Origin: Erythrobacter litoralis
GTDB lineage: Bacteria > Pseudomonadota > Alphaproteobacteria > Sphingomonadales > Sphingomonadaceae
Direction: 5' to 3'
Length of the DNA stretch: 64,000 nt
Assembly: GCF_029760855.1 (NCBI RefSeq)
Contig: NZ_SOSI01000001.1
Coordinates: forward strand, 1-64,000
Part shown: piece by piece, positions 28,852-38,579 of the stretch
Position numbering within the stretch: the first letter of the stretch is position 1
How the letters are laid out: each line of letters opens with the position of its first letter
The notes under the pieces: generated by a model
What the model was told of the DNA's origin: nothing
The model's input: only the letters and a program-made list of their open reading frames with translations
The model's database searches: none
Made by a program: the position numbers and the translations under genes

Positions 28852-29089
28852 TTGGGTAAGGCAAAATGGCAAACCTCAGTTGCGAGAGGTCGGTCACGAG
28901 TTCGGTTTGATTTGCGGGATCGCAAGCCGACGTTTCTCGCGTGGTTGAAAACGAGCGATCTGTTCACAACTCAGAGATGCGTCGCTTCACGCTGCGCGGA
29001 GTTCGACGTCGCTTGTGCCATTTCGGCGCGTACCCCTTGCGGATCGGCTGACCGGCTGGCATCTCCGCCAGTCATATAGAGGAGAGAAT

Positions 29090-30274
29090 ATGGCCGGTAT
29101 GGCGCCTTTCGCGTGGGACGATCCGTTCCAGCTCGACGAACAATTGAGCGAAGACGAACGCATGATCCGCGATACCGCGCATGCCTTCGCTCAGAACGAA
29201 CTGCAGCCGCGCGTCCGCGAAGCCTATGCGAACGAGACCGACGCGCCGGAACTCTTCCCCCTCATGGGCCAAGCCGGCCTGCTCGGCGCGACGATCCCGG
29301 AAGAATTCGGCGGCGCGGGTGCGAGCTACGTCGCCTACGGCCTGATCGCGCGTGAAATCGAGCGGGTGGACAGCGGCTATCGCTCGATGGCGAGCGTGCA
29401 ATCCAGCCTCGTCATGTATCCGATCGACGCCTACGGTTCGGACGAGCAGCGCAAGAAATACCTTCCAAGGCTTGCCAGCGGCGAACTTATCGGATGCTTC
29501 GGCCTGACCGAACCCGATGCCGGTTCCGATCCGGGCAGCATGACGACGGTCGCCAAGAAGAACGGCGACGGCTATTCGATCAGCGGGTCCAAGACTTGGA
29601 TTTCCAACTCCCCCTTCGCCGACGTATTCGTCGTCTGGGCGAAGAGCGAAGCGCATGACGGTGCGATCCGCGGCTTCGTGCTCGAAAAGGGGATGGAGGG
29701 CCTTTCCGCCCCGAAGATCGGCGGGAAAATGAGCCTTCGAGCCTCGACGACCGGCATGATCGTGATGGATGAGGTGAAGGTTGGCGCGGATGCGCTGCTG
29801 CCCAACGTCGCCGGCCTCAAGGGGCCGTTCGGCTGCCTTAACCGCGCACGTTACGGAATTAGCTGGGGCGCGATGGGCGCGGCCGAATTTTGTTTCCATG
29901 CGGCACGCCAATACGGGCTCGACCGCAAACAGTTCGACGTGCCGCTCGCCAGTAAACAGCTATTCCAGCTCAAGCTCGCCGACATGATGAGCGACATAGC
30001 TTTCGGCCTGCAGGCCTCGCTGCGGGTCGGCCGTCTGATGGACGAAGGCAAGTTTGCGCCGGAAATGATCAGCATGGTCAAGCGCAACAATGTCGGCAAA
30101 GCGCTCGATATCGCCCGCCACGCGCGCGACATGCATGGCGGTAATGGCATATCGGAAGAATATCAGGTCATCCGCCACATGGTAAACCTCGAAACGGTCA
30201 ACACCTATGAAGGCACGCACGATGTCCACGCCCTGATCTTGGGCCGCGCGATCACCGGGATCCCGGCGTTTTGA
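29090..30274 (+). CDS. gcdH: Glutaryl-CoA dehydrogenase
   Basis: A 394-residue acyl-CoA dehydrogenase. It shows [14 protein letters not shown] near residue 100, [35 protein letters not shown] and the C-terminal [20 protein letters not shown], where the Glu of YEGT is the likely catalytic base. These match GcdH better than other family members. It decarboxylates and oxidizes glutaryl-CoA from lysine and aromatic breakdown. GAGGAG six bases before the ATG at 29090 supports this start. Its stop overlaps maiA by one base. The 238-base gap upstream shows no clear element to me. Confidence 0.92.
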   Translation: MAGMAPFAWDDPFQLDEQLSEDERMIRDTAHAFAQNELQPRVREAYANETDAPELFPLMGQAGLLGATIPEEFGGAGASYVAYGLIAREIERVDSGYRSMASVQSSLVMYPIDAYGSDEQRKKYLPRLASGELIGCFGLTEPDAGSDPGSMTTVAKKNGDGYSISGSKTWISNSPFADVFVVWAKSEAHDGAIRGFVLEKGMEGLSAPKIGGKMSLRASTTGMIVMDEVKVGADALLPNVAGLKGPFGCLNRARYGISWGAMGAAEFCFHAARQYGLDRKQFDVPLASKQLFQLKLADMMSDIAFGLQASLRVGRLMDEGKFAPEMISMVKRNNVGKALDIARHARDMHGGNGISEEYQVIRHMVNLETVNTYEGTHDVHALILGRAITGIPAF

Positions 30275-30921
30275 TGAAACTTTACGGGTATTATCGCAGC
30301 TCGACGAGCTACCGTCTGCGCATCGCCCTCGAACTGAAGGGGCTCGAATACGAGTATATCCCGGTGAATCTGCGCACCGGCGAGCAGAAGGGCCAAGCGT
30401 TCACCGCTCGCAATCCGTTCGGCTCAGTGCCCTTGCTGGAGGCGGACGGGCGCGACCGGGTACAGTCCATGGCGCAGCTCGAATGGCTGGACGATGCGCA
30501 CCCGGAAAAATCGCTGCTGCCCCACGATGTAGAGGATCGCTACCTCGCACGCGAACTGGCCTATGCGATCGCCACCGAACTCCATGCCCCGCTCAACCTG
30601 CCTGTGCTGAAATACCTTTCGGACGAATACGGTAAATCGCAGGACGAGATCGGCGTCTGGTATCGCCACTGGCTCGCCCGTACGCTCGGCCCGCTGGAGG
30701 CACGGTTGGCCCAGCTCGGCACCGGCGATCTCCTGTTCGACAAACCCGGCCTGTTCGAGGTCTGCCTGCTGCCGCAAGTCTACAACGCGCAGCGGTTCGA
30801 CTTCGATTTCGAAGGTTTTCCTCACATTCGCCGGATCGAAGCCGCCTGCCTCGCATTGCCTGAGTTCCAGCGCGCCCATCCCGATAACCAGATCGACAAT
30901 CCCGAGAGGACCCCAGCATGA
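30274..30921 (+). CDS. maiA: Maleylacetoacetate isomerase
   Basis: A 215-residue zeta-class glutathione transferase-like enzyme. The glutathione-binding serines are in YYRSSTSYRLRIALELKG, and VNLRTGEQKGQAFTARNPFGSVPLLE is diagnostic for MaiA. It isomerizes maleylacetoacetate in tyrosine/homogentisate breakdown. The ATG at 30274 lies inside the gcdH stop (TGATG). Its own stop overlaps the next gene (ATGA). Its product is the substrate of that next enzyme, which strengthens both calls. Confidence 0.93.
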   Translation: MKLYGYYRSSTSYRLRIALELKGLEYEYIPVNLRTGEQKGQAFTARNPFGSVPLLEADGRDRVQSMAQLEWLDDAHPEKSLLPHDVEDRYLARELAYAIATELHAPLNLPVLKYLSDEYGKSQDEIGVWYRHWLARTLGPLEARLAQLGTGDLLFDKPGLFEVCLLPQVYNAQRFDFDFEGFPHIRRIEAACLALPEFQRAHPDNQIDNPERTPA

Positions 30922-31928
30922 AACTCGCCACGCTCAACGATGGAACCCGCGACGGCAAGCTGGTGGTCGTCTCGAAAGACCTTACCCGCTACTGCGCCGC
31001 CGACAATATCGCCCCCACCCTGCAGGCTGCGCTCGACGATTGGGCGAATGCCGCGCGCAAGCTGGAAGCGCTCTACACCGACGTTCAGCACGAGGCCGTG
31101 CCGTGCGAGCGGTTCCACGAACGCGATGCACATTCACCCCTTCCCCGCGCCTACCAATGGGCCGATGGCAGCGCCTACATCAACCATGTGGAGCTGGTGC
31201 GGAAGGCGCGCGGGGCCGAGGTGCCGGAAAGCTTCTATCACGACCCGCTGATGTATCAGGGCGGCAGCGACGGGTTCCTTCCCCCGCGTGCCGACATCCC
31301 CTTGAAGGACACGAGCTGGGGCTGCGACATGGAAGGCGAAATCGCGGTCGTCACCGACGACGTGCCGATGGGCATCTCGAGCGAGGAAGCAGCAGATCAT
31401 ATCAAGCTCGTTATGCTTGTGAACGACGTCAGCTTGCGCGGCCTGATCCCGGGCGAACTCGGCAAGGGCTTCGGCTTCTTCCAATCGAAACCCGCCAGCG
31501 CCTTTTCACCCGTCGCCGTCACGCCGGATGAGCTGGGCGATGCGTGGAGGGACAGCGTGATCCACCTGCCCCTGATGGTCGATTATAACGGCGAGCCGTT
31601 CGGCCGCGCCAATGCCGGGCAGGATGCGACCTTCAGCTTGGCCGATCTCGTTGCCCATGCGGCAAAGACCCGCAGCCTTGGCGCGGGCACCATTATCGGC
31701 TCGGGCACCGTCTCGAACCAGGGGCCGCACGGCGATCCGGGCAAGCCGGTTAGCGAAGGTGGCGCGGGCTACAGTTGCATCGCCGAAATCCGCATGATCG
31801 AAACGATCGCGAACGGCGATGCCGAAACGCGCTTCATGGCGCCGGGCGATACCGTCCGGATCGAGATGAAGGACGAAGGCGGCCATTCCATCTTCGGCGC
31901 GATCGAACAGAAGGTTGTCGAAGCCTGA
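30918..31928 (+). CDS. Fumarylacetoacetate hydrolase family protein
   Basis: A 336-residue FAH-family enzyme. The metal-binding and catalytic region includes DMEGEIAVVTDDV, followed by LVNDVSLRG and GFGFFQSKPASAFSPVAVTPD, and then GAGTIIGSGTVSNQG late in the chain. These are typical of FAH-like hydrolases that finish homogentisate breakdown to fumarate and acetoacetate. Adjacent maiA in the same operon makes fumarylacetoacetase the best reading. No homogentisate dioxygenase gene is in the window. Confidence 0.88.
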   Translation: MKLATLNDGTRDGKLVVVSKDLTRYCAADNIAPTLQAALDDWANAARKLEALYTDVQHEAVPCERFHERDAHSPLPRAYQWADGSAYINHVELVRKARGAEVPESFYHDPLMYQGGSDGFLPPRADIPLKDTSWGCDMEGEIAVVTDDVPMGISSEEAADHIKLVMLVNDVSLRGLIPGELGKGFGFFQSKPASAFSPVAVTPDELGDAWRDSVIHLPLMVDYNGEPFGRANAGQDATFSLADLVAHAAKTRSLGAGTIIGSGTVSNQGPHGDPGKPVSEGGAGYSCIAEIRMIETIANGDAETRFMAPGDTVRIEMKDEGGHSIFGAIEQKVVEA

Positions 31929-31987
31929 TCTGGCGCTGCGATAAGGCGGCACGGGGGTGCTTTCGCAATGCCCTTTTCATTTCTCGC

Positions 31988-33151
31988 TCACATCGACCGG
32001 GCGATCACCATTTTCATGATCTCGTTCGAGCCGCCGAAAATTCGGCTGATCCGGCTATCGCGATACATGCGGGCTATGGGATAATCGTTGATGTAGCCCG
32101 CCCCGCCATGCAGCTGCAGGCATTTGTCCACCACTTCGCCCTGCAATTCGGTGACCCAGTATTTCGCCATGCAGGCGGTTGGCACGTCGAGCTCACCCTT
32201 CAGGTGCTTGGCTATGCAGTCGTTCACGAAGATGCGCGCCGCCGTTCCGCGTGCTTTCAGATCGGCGAGCGTGAACTGGGTGTTTTGGAAATCCCAGATC
32301 GTCTTGCCGAACGCCTTGCGGTCCTTGGTGAAATTGACCGTTTCTTCGAGTGCGCGCTCGATCGTGGTCATCGACTGCATGGCAATGATCAGGCGTTCCT
32401 GCGGCAGTTCGCCCATCAACTGGTAGAAGCCTTTGCCTTCCTCGCCGCCGAGCACAGCGTCGGACGGCACGAACACGTCGTCGAAGAACAGCTCTGAAGT
32501 GTCCTGCGCATCAAGCCCGATCTTGTCGAGCTTCTTGCCGCGCTGGAAACCCTCGGCGCCCTCGGTCTCCAACAGCATCAGCGAGATGCCTTTCGCCCGT
32601 TCTGCCGGGTCGGTCTTGGCGACGACGATGATGAAGTCGGCGATCTGACCATTCGAAATATAGGTCTTGGCCCCGTTGATGCGATAGCCGTTGCCGTCCT
32701 TCAGGGCGGTCGTGGTGATGGATTGCAGATCGCTGCCGGTTCCGGGCTCGGTCATGGCGATGGCGCTGACGAGATCGCCTGATACGAGGCGGGGCAGGTA
32801 TTTCTTCTTCTGCTCCTCGGTGCCGTGGCGCACAAGATAGGGCAGGATGATGGTGTTGTGGAGACTCGCGGAAAAGCCCTCGACGCCGTGACGCGCCTGC
32901 TGGTCAATTACCACCATCTCGTGCCGGAAATCGCCTCCGTGGCCGCCATATTCTTCAGGCACCGACGCGCCGAGCAAACCGGCCTCGCCTGCCTCGCGCC
33001 AGAAGTCGCGCTCCACCTGCCCGTCGTCGCGCCATTTGAGGACGCGCTTTTCGGGCGCATGCTGCTGGTAGAACTTGCCCACCGCATCGGCGAAGATCGA
33101 GATTTCCTCATCTTCCATGAATTCGGGTTCTTTGACGTCGATGACGGCCAT
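31988..33151 (-). CDS. Acyl-CoA dehydrogenase
   Basis: A 387-residue FAD-dependent acyl-CoA dehydrogenase. It has LLGASVPEEYGGHGGDF, AIAMTEPGTGSDLQSITT for FAD/substrate contacts, NGAKTYISNGQIADFIIVVAK, and the ending LQLHGGAGYINDYPIARMYRDSRI. The chain length specificity is unclear. The start at 33151 follows AAGGGGAAG closely and lies one base after the enoyl-CoA hydratase stop, so the pair is one operon. An upstream longer frame to 33214 belongs to the hydratase region. Confidence 0.9.
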   Translation of the reverse strand: MAVIDVKEPEFMEDEEISIFADAVGKFYQQHAPEKRVLKWRDDGQVERDFWREAGEAGLLGASVPEEYGGHGGDFRHEMVVIDQQARHGVEGFSASLHNTIILPYLVRHGTEEQKKKYLPRLVSGDLVSAIAMTEPGTGSDLQSITTTALKDGNGYRINGAKTYISNGQIADFIIVVAKTDPAERAKGISLMLLETEGAEGFQRGKKLDKIGLDAQDTSELFFDDVFVPSDAVLGGEEGKGFYQLMGELPQERLIIAMQSMTTIERALEETVNFTKDRKAFGKTIWDFQNTQFTLADLKARGTAARIFVNDCIAKHLKGELDVPTACMAKYWVTELQGEVVDKCLQLHGGAGYINDYPIARMYRDSRISRIFGGSNEIMKMVIARSM

Positions 33152-33152
33152 C

Positions 33153-33914
33153 TTACTTCCCCTTCCAGTTCGGCTTGCGCTTTTCGGCGAAGGCGGCCGC
33201 GCCCTCGCGTGCATCTTCGGATACGAAGACCGGGCCGATCAGCTGCGCCTGTTTGTCGTAGCGCTCGTCCATCGACCAGCCGCGCGATTCTTTCATGATC
33301 TGCTTGGACACGCGCACCGCCAAAGGGCCGTTCTCGGCGATCTTGGCTGCCAGTTCCTTCGCCCCGTCGAGTGCCGAACCGTCCGTCACCCGGTTGATCA
33401 GCCCAAGCTCGTAAGCCCGCGCCGCGTCGATGAAATCACCGGTCAGCGCGAGTTCCATCGCAATCCGCTCGGGGATCTGATCTGGCAGCATCATCACGCC
33501 GCCCGCCGCCGCGACCAGACCGCGCTTCGCCTCGGGAATGCCGAATTTCGCTTGCGCGTTCGCCACCACTAGATCGCAGGCGATCATCAGTTCGAGTCCG
33601 CCGGCCAGCGCATAGCCTTCGACCGCGGCGATCAGCGGCTTCTTCGGTGGAGACTGCACCACGCCTCCGAAACCACGCCCTTCGACGCTGGGCGACTCTC
33701 CGCGGAGGAAACCTTTTAGATCCATGCCAGAGCAGAACGTGCCGCCCGCGCCGGTCAGGATGCCGACCCGCAGATCGTCTTCGCTATCGAGCCGGTCCAT
33801 CGCCGCAGCGATGCCTTCCGCCGCCGCCTTGTTCATGGCGTTCTTCGCATCGGGCCGGTTGATCGTGACGATCAGAACACCGTCCTCGACTTTGGTGAGC
33901 AGTTCCTCGCTCAT
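33153..33914 (-). CDS. Crotonase-family enoyl-CoA hydratase
   Basis: A 253-residue crotonase-fold enzyme. The oxyanion-hole segments are GGTFCSGMDLKGF and AAVEGYALAGGLELMIACDLVVA. The second catalytic Glu of mitochondrial hydratase is not obvious, since GIPEAKRGLVAAAGG follows. This is often seen in crotonase enzymes with other acyl-CoA reactions, so the exact reaction is uncertain. GGGAGA precedes the start at 33914. It comes first in the operon with the acyl-CoA dehydrogenase and is divergent from the thiolase. Confidence 0.88.
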   Translation of the reverse strand: MSEELLTKVEDGVLIVTINRPDAKNAMNKAAAEGIAAAMDRLDSEDDLRVGILTGAGGTFCSGMDLKGFLRGESPSVEGRGFGGVVQSPPKKPLIAAVEGYALAGGLELMIACDLVVANAQAKFGIPEAKRGLVAAAGGVMMLPDQIPERIAMELALTGDFIDAARAYELGLINRVTDGSALDGAKELAAKIAENGPLAVRVSKQIMKESRGWSMDERYDKQAQLIGPVFVSEDAREGAAAFAEKRKPNWKGK

Positions 33915-34017
33915 GCTCGCATCTCCCATTTCATTATGAAACTGTTCTTGCGCCTTTGCTGCGGCAGGCTTACGCAAACGTCAACCGGCAAAAGCCGAAA
34001 CGACAGGAGAGTACGCC

Positions 34018-35286
34018 GTGGCAGAAGCCTATATCATCGACGCAGTTCGCACCCCGCGCGGGATCGGGAAACAAGGCAAGGGCGCGCTGGCCGCCATGCA
34101 CCCGCAGCATCTCGCCGCCACCTGCCTCAAGGCGATCAAGGACCGCAACGATCTCGACACCGCGACGGTGGACGATGTGATCTGGTCGGTCAGCTCGCAG
34201 GACGGTTTGCAAGCGGGCGATCTCGGGCGGATGGCCGCGCTCGATGCCGGTTACGACGAGCGCTCCAGCGGTACCACGCTCGACCGGTTTTGCGGCGGGG
34301 GAATCACCTCGGTCGCACTCGCCGCAGCACAGGTGATGAGCGGCATGGAAGAATGCGTCGTCGCCGGCGGGACTGAGATGATGAGCCTCACCGCGCAGCA
34401 GTCGAAGGACAAGATGGCGGCGGGTTTGAAACCGCCGCGCATGGGTGCGTATAACGAGCGGTTACAGGCGAACCATCCGCAAAGCCATCAGGGCGTTTGC
34501 GGCGATGCCATCGCCTCGAAGGAAGGCTTTACGCGCGAGGAGCTGGACGAAGTCGGCTATCGCAGCCAGCAACGCGCGGCGAAGGCAATCGAAGAAGGGC
34601 GGTTCGACAATTCGCTCATCCCGGTGATGGACGACGACGGCAATGTCGTGCTCGACAAGGAAGAGTTCCCGCGTCCGCAGACCACGCGCGAGGGGCTCGC
34701 GGAACTGGAACCTGCTTTCACCAAGATCGCCGACGTCCCGCTCGACAAGCAGGGCACGACCTTCCGCGGGCTGGTGAACCAGAAATACCCTGATCTGAAA
34801 ATCGAGCATTTCCATCATGCCGGCAACAGCTCGGGCGTAGTGGACGGCGCGGCGGCCGTTCTTGTGACAAGCCGCGACTATGCCGAGAGGCACGGGCTCA
34901 AGCCCCGCGCCCGTATCGTCGCTACCGCCAATATGGGTGACGATCCGACCCTGATGCTCAACGCTCCGGTCCCCGCGGCAAAGAAGGTGCTGGAAAAGGC
35001 CGGCCTGTCGAAGGACGATATCGACCTTTTCGAAATCAACGAAGCCTTCGCCGTGGTCGCTGCGAAATTTGTGCGCGATCTCGATCTGGATTGGGGCCAG
35101 GTCAACGTGAACGGCGGCTCGATCGCGCTCGGTCATCCCATCGGGGCGACCGGTTCAATCCTGATCGGCACCATGGTTGACGAACTGGAACGGCAGAACA
35201 AGCGCTATGGCCTGGTCACGATGTGCGCGGCGGGCGGCATGGCCCCCGCGATCGTCATCGAACGGGTCGACGGTTTCGTCGACTGA
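34018..35286 (+). CDS. Thiolase (acetyl-CoA C-acyltransferase)
   Basis: A 422-residue thiolase with a GTG start at 34018 preceded by AGGAG. The acyl-accepting Cys92 is in LDRFCGGGITSVALAAAQVMSG, the His is in NVNGGSIALGHPIGATG and the proton-transfer Cys is in TMCAAGGMAP near the end. It cleaves or forms beta-ketoacyl-CoA. Together with the divergent acyl-CoA dehydrogenase and hydratase it would support beta-oxidation, which fits a catabolic island with gcdH. Confidence 0.93.
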   Translation: MAEAYIIDAVRTPRGIGKQGKGALAAMHPQHLAATCLKAIKDRNDLDTATVDDVIWSVSSQDGLQAGDLGRMAALDAGYDERSSGTTLDRFCGGGITSVALAAAQVMSGMEECVVAGGTEMMSLTAQQSKDKMAAGLKPPRMGAYNERLQANHPQSHQGVCGDAIASKEGFTREELDEVGYRSQQRAAKAIEEGRFDNSLIPVMDDDGNVVLDKEEFPRPQTTREGLAELEPAFTKIADVPLDKQGTTFRGLVNQKYPDLKIEHFHHAGNSSGVVDGAAAVLVTSRDYAERHGLKPRARIVATANMGDDPTLMLNAPVPAAKKVLEKAGLSKDDIDLFEINEAFAVVAAKFVRDLDLDWGQVNVNGGSIALGHPIGATGSILIGTMVDELERQNKRYGLVTMCAAGGMAPAIVIERVDGFVD

Positions 35287-35299
35287 CTAAAGCCTCACG

Positions 35300-35557
35300 T
35301 CAGGCGGGCCGGTCGCCCGCCTGCGTTTCTTCCTCGTTCGAAGCAAACCCCCACGAGATATTCGCCCAAGCGCGCTCGTGGAGATAATACAGGACCATTT
35401 TGGTCAGCACTTCGGTCGTCGCAATTGCGCCGGCCGCTTTGAGGCTGCTGGTGAACAACCAGCTCAGCAGGAACGTGTCGAGACTGCCGAGGACGCGCCA
35501 GCTGACTGCCTTCGCGAATGAGCGCGAATGCGCTTCCTTGCCTTTGAACAACAGCAT
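35300..35557 (-). CDS. DUF2061 family membrane protein
   Basis: An 85-residue protein with the DUF2061 pattern: AKAVSWRVLGSLDTFLLSWLFT, then TTEVLTKMVLYYLHERAWANISWG. It has two membrane segments. DUF2061 genes often neighbour sulfate-assimilation genes, and here the gene follows cysNC on the same strand 20 bases downstream. A role in sulfur transport or sensing is inferred only from this context. Confidence 0.85.
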   Translation of the reverse strand: MLLFKGKEAHSRSFAKAVSWRVLGSLDTFLLSWLFTSSLKAAGAIATTEVLTKMVLYYLHERAWANISWGFASNEEETQAGDRPA

Positions 35558-35577
35558 GTCAGCGCCCCCTGCCGCCC

Positions 35578-37485
35578 TTACTTGAGCGGCAGGATTTGTT
35601 TGATGATGTAATCCGCCGCCTCTTCCGGGCTCATCGCCACCGTGTTGACACGAATTTCGGGGCTTTCAGGTTCCTCATACGGGCTGTCTATCCCGGTGAA
35701 GTTCTTCAGTTCGCCGCTGCGTGCCTTCTTGTAAAGGCCCTTCACGTCGCGCGCCTCGGCCACTTCCAGTGGCGTATCGACGTGGATTTCGATGAATTCG
35801 CCCTCGCCCATCATGTCGCGCACCAGCTTGCGATCGGCGCGGAACGGGCTGATGAAGGCGGTAAGTACGATCAGGCCCGCATCGGTCATCAGCTTGGCAA
35901 CTTCCCCGATGCGGCGGATATTCTCGATCCGGTCGCTCTCGGTGAAGCCCAGGTCCTTGTTCAGACCGTGGCGTACATTGTCTCCGTCGAGCAGGAAGGT
36001 ATGGCGGTTCATGATCGCCAGCTTCTTTTCGACCTCGTTGGCAATAGTCGATTTGCCCGAGCCGGACAGGCCGGTGAACCACAGCACGCGCGGCTTCTGG
36101 TTCTTCATCGAAGCATGATCGTCGCGGCTGATGTCGACCGCCTGCCAATGCACGTTCTGCGCACGCCGGAGGCTGAAATGCAGCATCCCGGCGCCAACCG
36201 TTTTGTTCGAAATCTTGTCGATCAGGATGAAACCGCCCAGCGCGCGGTTTTCGGCATAGGGAGCGAAGACGATACGGCGGTCGGTCGTCAGTTCCGCGAC
36301 GCCGATGGAGTTGAGCTGCAGCGTCTTGGCCGCCATGTGCTGCATGGTGTTGACGTTGATCTCGTATTTCGGCTCGGCGACGGTGACCGAGACGGTCTGG
36401 GTGCCGAGCTTCAGCCAATAGCCCCGGCCGACGACCAACAGCTCCTCGTCCATCCACACGACGGTCGCCTCGAACTGGTCTGCGACTTCGGGCGGGTTGT
36501 CGGCCGCGGCCAACACGTCGCCGCGCGAACAGTCGATCTCGTCGGCGAGCGTTACGGTGACGGACTGCCCCGCCCCCGCCCGGTCGAGGTCGCCGTCCAT
36601 TGTGACAACCGATTTGACCGTGCTGGTCTTGCCCGAAGGAAGCGAGCGCACGCTGTCGCCCGGCGCCACTTCGCCGGTAGCAATAAGGCCGGAAAAGCCG
36701 CGGAAATCGAGGTTTGGACGGTTCACCCACTGCACGGGCATGGTGAACGACCGCTCGAGATTGACATCGTTGCCCACCTCGACCGCTTCCAGATGCTCCA
36801 TGAGTGTAGGGCCATCGTACCAGCCGGTATTGTCCGACTTCGTGGTGATGTTGTCGCCCGCGAGGCCCGAGATCGGGATGGCGGTGAAGCTCTCGATCCC
36901 GATGCTCTGCGCAAACTCGGCATAGTCGGCGAGGATCGCCTCGTACTTCGCCTGGTCGTAGTCGATCAGGTCCATCTTGTTGACCGCAAGAACAAGATTT
37001 TTGATGCCGAGCTGATGGCACAGGAAGCTGTGCCGCTTGGTCTGCACCAGCACGCCCTTGCGCGCATCGATCAGGATACAGGCGAGGTCGGCGGTCGAGG
37101 CACCGGTCACCATGTTGCGCGTATATTGCTCGTGCCCCGGACAATCGGCGACGATGAACTTGCGGTTCTCGGTCGAGAAAAAGCGATAGGCGACGTCGAT
37201 CGTGATGCCCTGCTCACGTTCCGCGGCAAGGCCATCGACCAGCAGCGCGAAGTCGATTTCCTGCCCTTGCGTGCCGACCCGCTTGCTGTCGTTCTCCAGC
37301 GCGGCGAGCTGATCCTCGAAGATCATTTTGGAGTCGTAGAGCAGCCGCCCGATCAGGGTCGATTTGCCATCGTCCACGCTGCCGCAGGTGATGAAGCGCA
37401 GCATGGTCTTATGCTGGTGCTTTTCGAGATAGGCATCGATGTCCTCGGCAATGAGGGCATCGGTTTGGTAAACGGGGTCGGTCAT
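35578..37485 (-). CDS. cysNC: Bifunctional sulfate adenylyltransferase subunit 1 / adenylylsulfate kinase
   Basis: A 635-residue fusion. The N-terminal CysN GTPase carries GSVDDGKST (residues 35-43), DCPGHE (114-119) and NKMD (169-172), followed by two EF-Tu-like beta-barrel domains. The C-terminal APS kinase carries the P-loop GLSGSGKST (472-480) and the [10 protein letters not shown] region. It makes APS with CysD and then PAPS in the cytoplasm. It shares one base with the cysD stop. Fusion of the two activities is common in proteobacteria. Confidence 0.96.
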   Translation of the reverse strand: MTDPVYQTDALIAEDIDAYLEKHQHKTMLRFITCGSVDDGKSTLIGRLLYDSKMIFEDQLAALENDSKRVGTQGQEIDFALLVDGLAAEREQGITIDVAYRFFSTENRKFIVADCPGHEQYTRNMVTGASTADLACILIDARKGVLVQTKRHSFLCHQLGIKNLVLAVNKMDLIDYDQAKYEAILADYAEFAQSIGIESFTAIPISGLAGDNITTKSDNTGWYDGPTLMEHLEAVEVGNDVNLERSFTMPVQWVNRPNLDFRGFSGLIATGEVAPGDSVRSLPSGKTSTVKSVVTMDGDLDRAGAGQSVTVTLADEIDCSRGDVLAAADNPPEVADQFEATVVWMDEELLVVGRGYWLKLGTQTVSVTVAEPKYEINVNTMQHMAAKTLQLNSIGVAELTTDRRIVFAPYAENRALGGFILIDKISNKTVGAGMLHFSLRRAQNVHWQAVDISRDDHASMKNQKPRVLWFTGLSGSGKSTIANEVEKKLAIMNRHTFLLDGDNVRHGLNKDLGFTESDRIENIRRIGEVAKLMTDAGLIVLTAFISPFRADRKLVRDMMGEGEFIEIHVDTPLEVAEARDVKGLYKKARSGELKNFTGIDSPYEEPESPEIRVNTVAMSPEEAADYIIKQILPLK

Positions 37486-38393
37486 TAAAAATACCCCTCC
37501 TGCTTCTTCTTCTCCATCGATGCGTCACCCGAATCCTTGTCGATGACGCGACCCTGCCGTTCGCTGGTTGTGGTGAGCAGCATCTCCTGAATGATTTCTG
37601 GCAAAGTCGCCGCCTTGCTTTCAACGGCGCCGGTCAGCGGGAAGCAGCCCAGCGTGCGGAAGCGGATCGAGCGTTCGGTAATCTCGGGCCGTTTGCCCAT
37701 GACCTTCTCCAGCCGCTCGATATCGTCGGCCATGAACAACCCGCCTTCATACTCGAACGTCGGCCGCCGGGCTGAATAATACAGCGGCACGATCTCGATA
37801 TTTTCGAGATGAATGTACTGCCAGATGTCGAGCTCGGTCCAGTTCGAGAGCGGGAAGACGCGGATACTCTCGCCCTTCTTCTTGCGGGCGTTGTAGAGGT
37901 TCCACAACTCCGGGCGCTGGCTTTTCGGGTCCCATCCATGGCTGGCCGTGCGAAACGAGAAGATACGCTCCTTCGCGCGGCTTTTCTCCTCATCGCGTCG
38001 CGCGCCGCCGAAAGCCGCATCGAAGCCGTATTTGTCGAGCGCCTGCTTCAACCCTTGCGTCTTCCACATATCGGTGTGGAGCGGGCCATGGTCGAAGGGG
38101 TTGATCCCCATCTCCTGCGCTTCGGGGTTCCGGTGGACCAGCAATTCCATGCCCGCATCCGCCGCGCTCTTTTCGCGCAAGGCGTACATGTCCTTGAACT
38201 TCCACGTCGTATCGACGTGCATCAGCGGGAACGGCGGCGGCGAGGGATAGAACGCCTTTTTGGCGAGGTGCAGCATTACGGCGCTGTCCTTGCCGATCGA
38301 ATAGAGCATCACGGGCTTTTCGGCCTCGGACACCACTTCGCGCATGATGTGGATGCTTTCGGCTTCGAGCCGCTGCAGGTGGGTAAGGGTCAT
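37485..38393 (-). CDS. cysD: Sulfate adenylyltransferase subunit 2
   Basis: A 302-residue CysD. The PP-loop [19 protein letters not shown] binds ATP, and [16 protein letters not shown] and [17 protein letters not shown] are family signatures. It starts at [17 protein letters not shown] at 38393; the frame upstream to 38558 has no matching sequence. There is no clear Shine-Dalgarno on the minus strand before it. It is the first gene of cysD-cysNC-DUF2061, and the 186-base gap upstream toward the amylase gene would hold the promoter. Confidence 0.95.
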   Translation of the reverse strand: MTLTHLQRLEAESIHIMREVVSEAEKPVMLYSIGKDSAVMLHLAKKAFYPSPPPFPLMHVDTTWKFKDMYALREKSAADAGMELLVHRNPEAQEMGINPFDHGPLHTDMWKTQGLKQALDKYGFDAAFGGARRDEEKSRAKERIFSFRTASHGWDPKSQRPELWNLYNARKKKGESIRVFPLSNWTELDIWQYIHLENIEIVPLYYSARRPTFEYEGGLFMADDIERLEKVMGKRPEITERSIRFRTLGCFPLTGAVESKAATLPEIIQEMLLTTTSERQGRVIDKDSGDASMEKKKQEGYF

Positions 38394-38579
38394 GGGGAGG
38401 ATTGTCTCGAATTCGGGTTGCGCAATCGAATCGCGTGAGGCGGCGTCTTCTGCCCGAAATTTAACAGACCGGGCAAACGCACATCGTGTGTCGCGCCGAT
38501 AGGAAAGATTGCCGCATCGCACAACGGGGTAGTCCCTAGCCGTCGAAGGGCGGGACACATTTCGCCGGATTAACCTTGT

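Noticed and set aside
35596-37488. Long antisense open frame (630 codons) opposite cysNC
   Set aside because: It mirrors the coding strand of an intact, recognized gene and shows arginine/alanine/aspartate-rich low-complexity sequence without motifs.
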